Shown here piece by piece: positions 1-6,200 of a DNA stretch of 8,516 bases. The notes under the pieces are model-generated. The model was not told the origin of the DNA. It did no database searches and was given only the letters and a program-made list of their open reading frames with translations. Each line of letters opens with the position of its first letter. The stretch's first letter is position 1. The position numbers were made by a program, and so were the translations under genes. This DNA comes from Candidatus Argoarchaeum ethanivorans (lineage in GTDB: Archaea > Halobacteriota > Methanosarcinia > Methanosarcinales > EX4572-44): the NCBI GenBank assembly GCA_905067535.1, contig CAJHIR010000046.1, positions 1-8,516 of the forward strand, in the 5' to 3' direction.

Positions 1-389
1 GTGTTTTCAGGATCGGACTCAAGCAGCACTTTGCGCATCTCGAGTGAGCGCTCGTACTTACTCATTGCATCTTCAAACCGCCCCAGATCATTCAGAAGAA
101 CACCGAGATTGTTGAGAGTCGTTGCAACCCATCTGTTAAAAAACAGGTTCTTCTCAGCCAGACTTTCAATTATCGTCAGTGCTGACAGATGCGCACTGAG
201 CGCTTCATCAAACCTGCCAGCCCCATATAAAATATTACCAAGCGTGCCAAGTGCCTGAGAACGGAGAACATCATCATTCTTCTTATCAGCAAGCTCCAAC
301 GCCTCAGAAGCAAGCTTCAACCCACGATTATAACCCCCACGTTCAGAACACCGCCAAGCACTTTCTATCAACTTATCACCAGCACTCAT
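1..389 (-). CDS. TPR-repeat protein, N-terminal part (runs off the left edge)
   Basis: An open minus-strand frame starts at ATG 389-387 and continues without a stop past position 1, giving at least 129 residues. Two clear tetratricopeptide repeats lie at about residues 45-78 (ALGTLGNILYGAGRFDEAL) and 89-122 (TLNNLGVLLNDLGRFEDAM), and a degenerate one at about 4-37. The spacing of G, F, A and L fits the 34-residue helix-turn-helix consensus. There is no signal peptide, so the protein is probably cytoplasmic. TPR arrays mediate protein-protein contacts; the partner and any other domain lie outside the window. A weak AGGTG sits about 11 bases before the ATG. The gene is divergent from the acylphosphatase. 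Plus-strand open frames over this region are antisense shadows. I am confident of the fold and not of any specific role. Confidence 0.85.
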   Translation of the reverse strand, partial: MSAGDKLIESAWRCSERGGYNRGLKLASEALELADKKNDDVLRSQALGTLGNILYGAGRFDEALSAHLSALTIIESLAEKNLFFNRWVATTLNNLGVLLNDLGRFEDAMSKYERSLEMRKVLLESDPEN

Positions 390-485
390 CGAAGACACAC
401 CTATCCACAAAAACTAACTGTAAAAACATATACTTTACTATATCAATCCAAGACCCAAAGAAGAACTTCTGCCACCCTGAACAAC

Positions 486-494
486 TTTATTAAG
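486..494 (+). promoter_or_regulatory. Possible TATA box of the acylphosphatase gene
   Basis: TTTATTAAG lies about 29 bases before ATG 519. An archaeal start about 25 bases downstream of its centre would fall near 515, giving an almost leaderless message. This agrees with the lack of a good Shine-Dalgarno before 519. The call rests on position and base composition only. Confidence 0.4.
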
Positions 495-518
495 AAACAG
501 GATACAACATGCTGTACC

Positions 519-800
519 ATGAAGAAATGTGTGCATATATTTGTCCAGGGTCTTGTACAGGGCGTGTGTTTCAGAGCCTACACAGAGAAGCAGGCAACGA
601 ATCTCAACCTCACAGGCTGGGTGCGGAATCGGAGGGACGGGCGTGTTGAAATAATGGCAGAAGGAAGCGAACCAGAGATTAAAGAGTTTATAGACTGGTG
701 CAGCGTCGGAGCTCCACACTCACGCGTCGATAGCGTCGATGCATCATGGGTTCTGTGTGAAAAGGATTTTAACACATTTGACGTGGCTCAAACCAGATAG
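519..800 (+). CDS. acyP: Acylphosphatase
   Basis: This 93-residue protein has the full length of the acylphosphatase family (about 90-100 residues), small cytosolic enzymes that hydrolyse carboxyl-phosphate bonds such as acetyl phosphate and acyl phosphates. The diagnostic phosphate-binding stretch GLVQGVCFRAYT is at residues 11-22, with the expected catalytic Arg19. GWVRN at 33-37 supplies the catalytic Asn37, followed by RDGRVE. GAPHSRV at 64-70 matches the usual GPPxAxV region. The ATG at 519 places these motifs where the family has them; an upstream ATG at 509 is out of frame. It stands alone, divergent from the TPR gene, and ends 17 bases from the convergent surface-protein gene. The physiological substrate cannot be read from the sequence. 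Confidence 0.95.
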   Translation: MKKCVHIFVQGLVQGVCFRAYTEKQATNLNLTGWVRNRRDGRVEIMAEGSEPEIKEFIDWCSVGAPHSRVDSVDASWVLCEKDFNTFDVAQTR

Positions 801-817
801 AAATAATATCCTCTCAA

Positions 818-835
818 TTATTTTTTTCTCTTTTT
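818..835 (+). terminator. T-rich archaeal-type terminator after the acylphosphatase
   Basis: Eighteen bases after the acyP stop the plus strand has a seven-T run (821-827) and a five-T run (831-835). Runs of U without a required hairpin are the usual intrinsic terminators in archaea. The same bases encode the C-terminal lysines of the convergent gene, so the signal lies inside that gene's end. Confidence 0.5.
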
Positions 836-2068
836 ATATAATACAATGCCAACTACCAGAGCCGCTGCTATAATAATTACTATTGGAATCAGTAGCGATG
901 TAGATGATTCTTTTGCTGGACAAACTACCAGTTGTGCTGTTCGTGAGAATAATACAACGGTGTCCTTGTTTGTCTCAACTCCCCGCAGTTCCACATCAAG
1001 AAGGTATTTCTTTGGAGGTGCATCTTCTTTGACCTGCACGCGTATCAACGCTTCACCACTTTCTCCTGGTTTAAGTTTTCCTATGAAGTCTGATTTTTCA
1101 TCAAAATCAAACGGTTGTGTTGAATCCTTAAACACACGAAGGCTCGCTGCATCGACTTCCTCGCTTCCAGTGTTTTTAACATTGATTAGAAGACTTACGT
1201 ATGTGCCAGGATATACTTCTGCCGGGCTTGTTTCTACTGATTCTATCACCAGATAGGGTGAGCCTTTAATTGGAATGTTAAGAGGCAGGAGTTTTGTTCT
1301 GTACTGGTTGTCTTCATCGTCATCTTCTTTGTAAGTGATGGTGATTGTGGCATTATACTCACCTGGTTGAAGTCCTTCCGCTGTGTCGATGTAGAAGTGT
1401 GCGGTTTTACTCTCACTTTCATTGATTGTGCCAAGTGCATCTTCATCAGAGTACGCATAGCTTGCGTCAAAACCTTCTGGCAAAGAGAGCGATGCCTTCA
1501 CGTTCTCTGCATCTTCACTTCCTATGTTTGCAATGTCAACTTTGAGCAATGCTTCATATGTGTCCTGCACGAGGCGTTCTGGTGAGGTACGAAGTGCTCC
1601 GATTGTAAAACCTGGTTTGCTTGGGTCTACATAAAGTGTGAAGTATTTTTTTGTATAACCCCCGCTGCCGTCATTCCAGCGCAGGCTTACATTATGTTCG
1701 CCTTTAAGAGCGTTATCTGCCACCTTGAGCTTGTAGTGAAGCACATAGTAATATTCCATTTCAGTGATTGGAACAACTTTGCCAAGACTCTTCTTTGGAC
1801 TATCTCCTGCCTCAAAGAGAAATGGATAGCCTGCATCGAGATAGAATTCAAGGTTATCGATCGTTCCAACCTTGGTGACAACAACCCTCCAGCGAAGGTC
1901 AAGGTATTTACCAGAGTCTGCCGGGTCAGGATCCTGGTTCATAAGGTACACGTGGACAGTGCTTCCAACTTTCCCGGTAATTGGAGTACTTTCTGCCGGT
2001 AGAGCAAGAATGCTCATGCAGAAAACCAGTACAAGGATTGTTAATATTTTGTTTAATACTTTTTTCAT
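818..2068 (-). CDS. Secreted, membrane-anchored surface protein with S-layer/CARDB-like domains (COG1361 type)
   Basis: The 416-residue protein has an N-terminal signal segment (about 1-27: basic MKKVLNK, then a hydrophobic core). A long extracytoplasmic region follows, then one membrane helix at about 392-411 and a cytoplasmic KKRKK end. The exterior part contains beta-sandwich repeats: residues 150-265 and 270-380 each start with a 'TSPE/TSPAEVYPGTY' strand and carry the NIGSED / NTGSEEVD turn and 'L(K/Q)PGE' typical of CARDB/NEW3-like domains in archaeal COG1361 proteins. Sequons at N125, N216 and N239 could be glycosylated. GGAG at 2079-2076, seven bases before the ATG, is a good ribosome site. 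It lies 14 bases after the second exporter half, so it is the last gene of that operon. I infer that it works outside the membrane with the exporter. It carries no catalytic motif. Confidence 0.75.
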   Translation of the reverse strand: MKKVLNKILTILVLVFCMSILALPAESTPITGKVGSTVHVYLMNQDPDPADSGKYLDLRWRVVVTKVGTIDNLEFYLDAGYPFLFEAGDSPKKSLGKVVPITEMEYYYVLHYKLKVADNALKGEHNVSLRWNDGSGGYTKKYFTLYVDPSKPGFTIGALRTSPERLVQDTYEALLKVDIANIGSEDAENVKASLSLPEGFDASYAYSDEDALGTINESESKTAHFYIDTAEGLQPGEYNATITITYKEDDDEDNQYRTKLLPLNIPIKGSPYLVIESVETSPAEVYPGTYVSLLINVKNTGSEEVDAASLRVFKDSTQPFDFDEKSDFIGKLKPGESGEALIRVQVKEDAPPKKYLLDVELRGVETNKDTVVLFSRTAQLVVCPAKESSTSLLIPIVIIIAAALVVGIVLYKKRKK

Positions 2069-2082
2069 AATACATCTCCATT

Positions 2083-3225
2083 TTAATTTTTTGTAAATAT
2101 TGTAAATATTTTAGATATACTCAGGGTGTCTGCTATTAATATAAAGGATGGTACGGCTGTGATCGCTGCCGCCATACATGCAGCTACACCATAGCTCATC
2201 ATCGTACCCATAGCTCCCATGAAAGTTAGCTGTCCCATCGACATTGCCTGGAAACCGATGAGTGCGGCAAGTGTTGTGGTAGACATTGGCATAATCACTT
2301 TCCTTAGTGTGAGTTCCATTGCATCCGGGGGAAGTTGATGTGCACGTTCAAAGCGATAGCGAGTTGTTACCTGTATACCAAAGTCAATTCCGATGCCCAT
2401 GATCATGGAAATCACACCTGATGTATTTGACGTCAAACCCATGCCTATAAGCCCAACATAACCCATTGCCCACAGCGTTCCAAATAAAATGGTAGTAAGT
2501 GGAATGAATCCATATTTGGGAGATCGAAACAGCACCAGAACGACAATAAGAATTCCTACCAGCGAATAAGTGGAAGTTCGTTTCATATCTGGCTTAATGG
2601 CTTTTTCCATCGCCTGTCCTTCCATTGATGCCCCGCCAAGACTCACTTTTATCCCGGCCGGGTGTGGAGTGGATTGGATGATTTTTTCAAGCTCAATCTC
2701 GATATTCTTAAGGTCTGCATCAATATCTATTAAACGTATCTTAACAAGAGACATTGTGTAATCATCGCTGATATACCCATCCAGCAAGCCATTTTTACTG
2801 GTGAGTTCCCTGACTTTTCTAAGAGATTGTGGGAGCTTTCCATCATTGATACTTTTTATCGTCGTTGAGGCACTTGAAACTTCCATCACATCTTCCGTAT
2901 GCCTGGCTAACTGTGAGATCTGCTCAACATACCGCAGTATCTGAGGATCGCGAAGATCTCTTATTTCATCTGAGCCACTGTATGCAGGGTCTACCTCAAT
3001 TACGATATATATAAAGTTTACGCTTCCAAACTTATCCTCTATATCAAAGAGTGTAGCAATAGCCTCGATATCTTCTGGAAGGTAGTCTTTAAGATCAGCT
3101 TTTTCAGTTGTAACAGTGCCAATCATCACAAATGCGAAGAAAGATAACAGTATGACAAACAGCAGTATAAGATATGGGTGGTGTGCAACAAAGTGAGCAT
3201 ATCTATCAATATAGTCCTGTATCAT
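2083..3225 (-). CDS. RND/MMPL-family exporter, C-terminal-half-like subunit (HAE3/COG1033 type)
   Basis: This 380-residue protein has the layout of one half of an RND transporter: helix 1 (about 18-36), a large extracytoplasmic domain (about 40-215), then five helices (about 219-233, 239-258, 262-284, 307-326, 335-363). Helix 4 carries the family signature IMGIGIDFGIQVTTRYRFE. Asp281 sits at the place where RND/MMPL pumps keep an acidic residue for proton relay. Archaeal HAE3/COG1033 exporters are usually about 700-850 residues with two such halves in one chain; here the halves are separate genes. The ATG at 3225 overlaps the upstream stop by four bases (ATGA), and GAGG at 3237-3234 lies eight bases before it inside the upstream gene, so translation is probably coupled. 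The substrate is unknown; lipids or hydrophobic compounds are usual for the superfamily. Confidence 0.85.
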   Translation of the reverse strand: MIQDYIDRYAHFVAHHPYLILLFVILLSFFAFVMIGTVTTEKADLKDYLPEDIEAIATLFDIEDKFGSVNFIYIVIEVDPAYSGSDEIRDLRDPQILRYVEQISQLARHTEDVMEVSSASTTIKSINDGKLPQSLRKVRELTSKNGLLDGYISDDYTMSLVKIRLIDIDADLKNIEIELEKIIQSTPHPAGIKVSLGGASMEGQAMEKAIKPDMKRTSTYSLVGILIVVLVLFRSPKYGFIPLTTILFGTLWAMGYVGLIGMGLTSNTSGVISMIMGIGIDFGIQVTTRYRFERAHQLPPDAMELTLRKVIMPMSTTTLAALIGFQAMSMGQLTFMGAMGTMMSYGVAACMAAAITAVPSFILIADTLSISKIFTIFTKN

Positions 3226-4403
3226 CTGGGTCGCCTCACATGTATTTCCCGTTTAGCAGCAAACCTTTTTAACAACTTTTCAGTTCTGTGATGCTCGAAG
3301 TCTTCTTCAAGTATCATGAGCACCGGATTAGCAAAAAGTGCAGCCATGAGCGAATAGAAAATCCCGAGTGCAAGGGTCTGCCCAAGATGCTGCATCATTG
3401 GCACAGAGGAAAATGACAGCACACCAAAACCTACAATAGTGGTTAAACCTGAACCTATAATTGCTGTGCCAATCCCGTGAACAGCAGTTTCAACCGAGTC
3501 GCTCTGGTTTCGTCCCTTGTCTCGTTCCTCCTTGTATCTTGTAACCATAAACACGCCGTATTCCACTCCGAGCCCAAGGATCATTGAACTTAAACATACT
3601 GTGGCAATAGAAAGTGGTATGCCAAGCCAACCAAGTGTGCCCATTGTCCAGATAAGTCCAAGCGAAAGTGGGATAAATATTAGCAGTCCACGTGTGAAGG
3701 ACTGCTCCATCACAAACAGCAACAATAGTATAATGCACGCTGCAATCAACAATGTGGTTAAAGCATCACTTTTCAAAAGATCAAAGATAGAGACACGAAG
3801 AACAGGACTTCCGGTGGTGCCAAACTTTACCCCGGGGGGCTTTGGAGTGTAATCAATCTTCTCATGTACGATATCAATAAAACTTTGAATCTTTACATCA
3901 TCAGAACCAATATCTGCTGAGACATACATCAAAGTCATGCGATAATCGCGACTAAAAAACTTTTCAATCGCTGGATTCTTTTCAATCACCAGTGAGACAT
4001 TATCATCTGATATCTCATCCATGGAACGGAAAAAACTTGCAGGAGAAGTGACACTTTGAACCATGCTCTCATCCCTGAGACTCTCGTCCAGAAACAAAAG
4101 AGATTCTATTACCTGTGAATCGCGTATGTCACGCACCGCTTTTTTGGAATTTACAGACTCGTCAATCTTTACCGCAATTACAACCGTATCCTGTCCGCCG
4201 AACTTATCATTTATCCTGTCATTCAACTTGAAGATTGGAAGATCTCCTGGCATCTCAGAACGCACATCTGAGTTAATCGTCATATCTTTGAGCCCACTAC
4301 CAAGTAAGATCGTTATTAGAATTATAATTACCATAAGCTCGCGCGTGTACTTTTTTTGACACCGTGCAATTGCTATTAAGACTTTATCGAAGAGTGTTGG
4401 CAT
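3222..4403 (-). CDS. RND/MMPL-family exporter, N-terminal-half-like subunit (HAE3/COG1033 type)
   Basis: The 393-residue protein is the first gene of a three-gene minus-strand operon. It has helix 1 at about 22-38, an extracytoplasmic domain at about 40-210, and five helices at about 213-232, 238-256, 262-284, 308-330 and 339-365. Helix 4 reads SSMILGLGVEYGVFMVTRYKEE, with Glu281 at the position that is Asp281 in the partner, so both halves keep one acidic relay candidate. The exterior part contains the 'FGGQDTVVIAV' strand common in MMPL porter domains. The end GVKFGTTGSPVL before helix 2 is matched by GIKVSLGGASME in the partner. There is no clear Shine-Dalgarno, and a TATA-like box only 22 bases upstream suggests a leaderless message. 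The two proteins probably assemble into one pseudo-symmetric pump; separate homotrimers are an alternative. Confidence 0.85.
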   Translation of the reverse strand: MPTLFDKVLIAIARCQKKYTRELMVIIILITILLGSGLKDMTINSDVRSEMPGDLPIFKLNDRINDKFGGQDTVVIAVKIDESVNSKKAVRDIRDSQVIESLLFLDESLRDESMVQSVTSPASFFRSMDEISDDNVSLVIEKNPAIEKFFSRDYRMTLMYVSADIGSDDVKIQSFIDIVHEKIDYTPKPPGVKFGTTGSPVLRVSIFDLLKSDALTTLLIAACIILLLLFVMEQSFTRGLLIFIPLSLGLIWTMGTLGWLGIPLSIATVCLSSMILGLGVEYGVFMVTRYKEERDKGRNQSDSVETAVHGIGTAIIGSGLTTIVGFGVLSFSSVPMMQHLGQTLALGIFYSLMAALFANPVLMILEEDFEHHRTEKLLKRFAAKREIHVRRPR

Positions 4404-4424
4404 TTCGTCTATCCATTAGAAAAC

Positions 4425-4433
4425 TTATTATAT
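4425..4433 (-). promoter_or_regulatory. Probable TATA box of the exporter operon
   Basis: On the minus strand these bases read ATATAATAA. Transcription about 25 bases downstream would start at or next to ATG 4403, which fits the missing Shine-Dalgarno. The box lies in the 105-base divergent region shared with the Lrp-type regulator, so that regulator could act on both promoters. Confidence 0.5.
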
Positions 4434-4458
4434 CAAAGCGATACATCACATAGTAATT

Positions 4459-4480
4459 GCACATATTTAAAATTATGTGC
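4459..4480. promoter_or_regulatory. Palindromic operator overlapping the TATA box of the lrp-like gene
   Basis: The seven-base arms GCACATA (4459-4465) and TATGTGC (4474-4480) are perfect inverted complements around the eight-base spacer TTTAAAAT. Within the spacer, two further pairs match, with mismatches only next to the arms and at the centre. The AT-rich core is the best TATA candidate for the gene starting at 4509: about 25 bases downstream of its centre is near 4494. A bound dimer would therefore compete with TBP, as known for autoregulated archaeal Lrp proteins. The binding protein is inferred. Confidence 0.55.
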
Positions 4481-4508
4481 TAAAAATTCGCAATAATCAG
4501 GTGTAATC

Positions 4509-4976
4509 ATGCTGGATGAAGTTGACAGAAAGATCATAATGTTGCTGCAGGAAAACGGGCGAATCACAGATGTTGAACTTTCAAAAAAAATTGGCGTCTC
4601 ACATGACACAGCAAAAAGACGGCGTCTAAAACTCGAAGAAGAAGGATACATGAAAATTCAGGCACTGATGAACCCATGCAGGTTCGGATACACCAGTGTC
4701 TTCTTACTTGGGATAAAACTCATACCAGGTGCGGATGTCAGAAAAACAGCAGAAAAACTTGCAGCACATCGTGATTTCGTTTTCGTAGCCCTCTCACTTG
4801 GACCAACACACGCGATAATTGCAGTCTGCATGGCACAGGATCAGCTCACCTTAACCAGACTCACAGAGAGGCTTCGCACATGGAAGGAGATCGCAGAGAT
4901 CGATATGAACATCATCTACGAAGTACTGAAGGAAACATTCCACACTATACCTGTAAACAACGTAAACTCCATCTAA
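4509..4976 (+). CDS. Lrp/AsnC-family transcriptional regulator
   Basis: The protein has 155 residues, the usual size for this family. Residues 1-60 form the AsnC-type winged helix-turn-helix: LDEVDRKIIMLLQENGRI, then DVELSKKIGVSHDTAKRRRLKLEEEGYM, with the recognition helix near 30-42. Residues 62-145 fit the RAM effector/oligomerisation domain (beta strand SVFLLGIKL, helix AEKLAAH, strand FVFVALSLG). The effector loop reads LGPTHAIIAV instead of the common TGxxD pattern, so the ligand may differ from ordinary amino acids or be absent. AGGTG (4499-4503) five bases before the ATG fixes the start. Its promoter holds a palindrome, which suggests autoregulation, and it is divergent from the exporter operon, a likely target. 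The specific gene name and effector cannot be assigned. Confidence 0.88.
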   Translation: MLDEVDRKIIMLLQENGRITDVELSKKIGVSHDTAKRRRLKLEEEGYMKIQALMNPCRFGYTSVFLLGIKLIPGADVRKTAEKLAAHRDFVFVALSLGPTHAIIAVCMAQDQLTLTRLTERLRTWKEIAEIDMNIIYEVLKETFHTIPVNNVNSI

Positions 4977-4983
4977 TGGAGTT
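4965..4983 (+). terminator. Hairpin over the stop codon of the lrp-like gene
   Basis: AACTCCAT (4965-4972) and ATGGAGTT (4976-4983) pair perfectly over eight bases with a three-base loop CTA. The TAA stop is 4974-4976. A pyrimidine-rich stretch (TTTCTTCCTTC, from 4987) follows. It may stop transcription or protect the 3' end. The T content is moderate, so the terminator role is uncertain. Confidence 0.45.
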
Positions 4984-5167
4984 GTGTTTCTTCCTTCAAC
5001 GATGACACCTGCAGACACCTGAATCAAACGACCGGGGAAACCAGCCACGAGGTTACTATGAGCCCCAGGAGACAGAACCGGTTTCCGTAACATTTGTTAT
5101 TTCTAACCACGTTGTGTGCAGAACACAATATTTAATAAAGGTATAATGTATTCACCCAACAAGTGGT
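4977..5167. other. Intergenic stretch between the regulator and the tRNA
   Basis: About 190 bases hold no gene that I can support. Near the right end there is a six-base stem TTGTGT/ACACAA (5112-5128) immediately before the tRNA promoter. A minus-strand open frame starting at 5093 crosses into the regulator gene; it has no ribosome site and no recognised domain, and I treat it as unsupported. Confidence 0.5.
5131..5139 (+). promoter_or_regulatory. Probable TATA box of the tRNA-Arg gene
   Basis: TTTAATAAA is centred about 33 bases before the first tRNA base (5168). A start about 25 bases downstream, near 5160, would leave a short 5' leader for RNase P, the usual arrangement in archaea. Confidence 0.5.
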
Positions 5168-5239
5168 GTCCCGATAGGGTATCGGATATCCTTGAAGCCT
5201 GCGGAGCCTCAGACCCGGGTTCAAGTTCCGGTCGGGACT
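5168..5239 (+). tRNA. tRNA-Arg (anticodon GCG), atypical
   Basis: The acceptor arms GTCCCGA (5168-5174) and TCGGGAC (5232-5238) pair perfectly over seven bases. The T arm is CCGGG / TTCAAGT / TCCGG with a G-U closing pair (53-61). The anticodon loop CTGCGGA has U33 and anticodon GCG, which reads the Arg codon CGC. The anticodon stem GAAGC/GCCTC has one A-C mismatch (29-41). The D arm keeps G18G19 and an A at position 20, an arginine identity base. By my alignment, position 15 is T, so the archaeosine site (G15) and the usual 15-48 pair are missing. The base after the acceptor stem is T and no CCA is encoded, which is normal for many archaea. There is no intron. It is either a functional variant or a decaying copy; the perfect acceptor stem favours function. 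Confidence 0.85.
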
Positions 5240-5366
5240 ACTGGCTTTACATTGGATAAACCCCTTTGCACAGGAGTCCCAAGAGTAAGCATCCCCATGA
5301 TACACCCGGCTGCACAACTTAAATGACAGAATATCAATCATTAAATCAAAAGAGATGACCTAAACA

Positions 5367-6200
5367 ATGATCATATCAATAGCAAGTGGAAAGGGCGGCA
5401 CAGGAAAGACTACAGTGGCTGTAAATCTTGCACTGTCGCTCTCGAATGTACAGTTACTGGATTGTGATGTCGAAGAACCAAATGCACACATATTCCTTAA
5501 ACCGGAGATAGAGGATGTAAAGTCGGCAGACGTGCTTATGCCAGAGGTTAATAACGATTTGTGTGACTACTGTGGAAAGTGTGCATCTGCATGTGAATAC
5601 AACGCGATCGTTGTGCTGCCAACACAGGTTATGGTGTTTCCTGAACTGTGTCATGGCTGTGGTTTATGTAGAATGGTCTGCCCGCGGGATGCGATAAGCG
5701 AGATGCCACGTGAGATCGGTGTTATCAAGAAGGGGAGAAGTGGCAACAATGTGGAACTCGTGTACGGGCTGCTGAATATCGGTGAGGGGATGGCAACACC
5801 ATTGATAGACCAGGTTAAAGAGCATGCCGATCCGGGAAAGACTGTAATTATTGATGCGCCCCCCGGAACAGCGTGCCCGGTGATTGCAGCAGTTTCGGGC
5901 AGCGATTACTGTATTCTTGTAACAGAGCCAACGCCGTTTGGGTTGTACGACCTGAAACTGATAGTAGAAGTGCTTAAAGTGCTGAAAATTCCTTTTGGCG
6001 TGATCATAAATAAGGCGGGAATCGGGGACAAGAATGTCTACAACTACTGCGAAGAAGAGGGGATTCCGATCTTGCTTGAGATTCCTTATGATAAGAAGAT
6101 CGCAGAGTATTATTCGGAAGGCGTGCCGTTTGTGAATGTAATCCCTGCATGGAAGACACGGTTTGCAGGAATGATTGATGAAATTGGGGGGGAATTATGA
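5367..6200 (+). CDS. MinD-like P-loop ATPase with inserted 2[4Fe-4S] ferredoxin domain (COG1149), first of a pair
   Basis: The 277-residue protein opens with a deviant Walker A, SGKGGTGKTT (7-16, signature Lys9), then LDCDVEEPNAH (31-41). A bacterial-type ferredoxin is inserted at about 62-112: cluster one C66-C69-C72-C76 (CDYCGKCASAC) and cluster two C95-C98-C101-C105 (CHGCGLCRMVC). The ATPase fold resumes with the switch II motif DAPPG (163-167) followed by Cys170, then TEPTPFGLYDLK and the NKAG base-recognition region. Family members are cytoplasmic ATPases thought to couple nucleotide binding to Fe-S or electron transfer; their client is mostly unknown. Such pairs occur near NifX/NifB-like genes and in the bacterial orange-protein cluster, but neither is nearby here. 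GAGATGA (5352-5358) precedes the ATG by eight bases. It overlaps the next gene by ATGA. Confidence 0.92.
   Translation: MIISIASGKGGTGKTTVAVNLALSLSNVQLLDCDVEEPNAHIFLKPEIEDVKSADVLMPEVNNDLCDYCGKCASACEYNAIVVLPTQVMVFPELCHGCGLCRMVCPRDAISEMPREIGVIKKGRSGNNVELVYGLLNIGEGMATPLIDQVKEHADPGKTVIIDAPPGTACPVIAAVSGSDYCILVTEPTPFGLYDLKLIVEVLKVLKIPFGVIINKAGIGDKNVYNYCEEEGIPILLEIPYDKKIAEYYSEGVPFVNVIPAWKTRFAGMIDEIGGEL
6186..6192 (+). promoter_or_regulatory. Seven-G Shine-Dalgarno at the ATPase gene junction
   Basis: A run of seven G lies in the last codons of the first ATPase gene (Ile-Gly-Gly-Glu), four bases before ATG 6197 of the second. It is the only purine tract in place to serve as the ribosome site for the downstream gene. 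It is also a homopolymer on which ribosomes or polymerases could slip. Confidence 0.55.

Noticed and set aside
1..493. Plus-strand open frames of 85 and 80 residues at the left end
   Set aside because: They are antisense to a clear TPR protein on the minus strand, have no recognisable domain, and their composition is that of a shadow frame.
4996..5035. Possible C/D box RNA (CGATGAC followed by CCTGA)
   Set aside because: The C box is imperfect, only one CTGA is well placed, and no convincing C'/D pair or terminal stem follows.
4851..5093. Minus-strand open frame starting MLRKPVLSPGAH, partly in the intergenic gap
   Set aside because: It has no ribosome site or recognised domain, and half of it is antisense to the regulator gene. 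The intergenic part reads plausibly like protein, so a database search would be worthwhile, but I cannot support it.
5112..5128. TTGTGT/ACACAA stem before the tRNA promoter as an operator
   Set aside because: It is only a six-base stem in AT-rich DNA, and tRNA genes rarely have dedicated operators; probably chance.
5240..5366. Integration scar or second RNA gene after the tRNA
   Set aside because: I see no repeat of the tRNA 3' end downstream in this window, no integrase gene, and no second cloverleaf.
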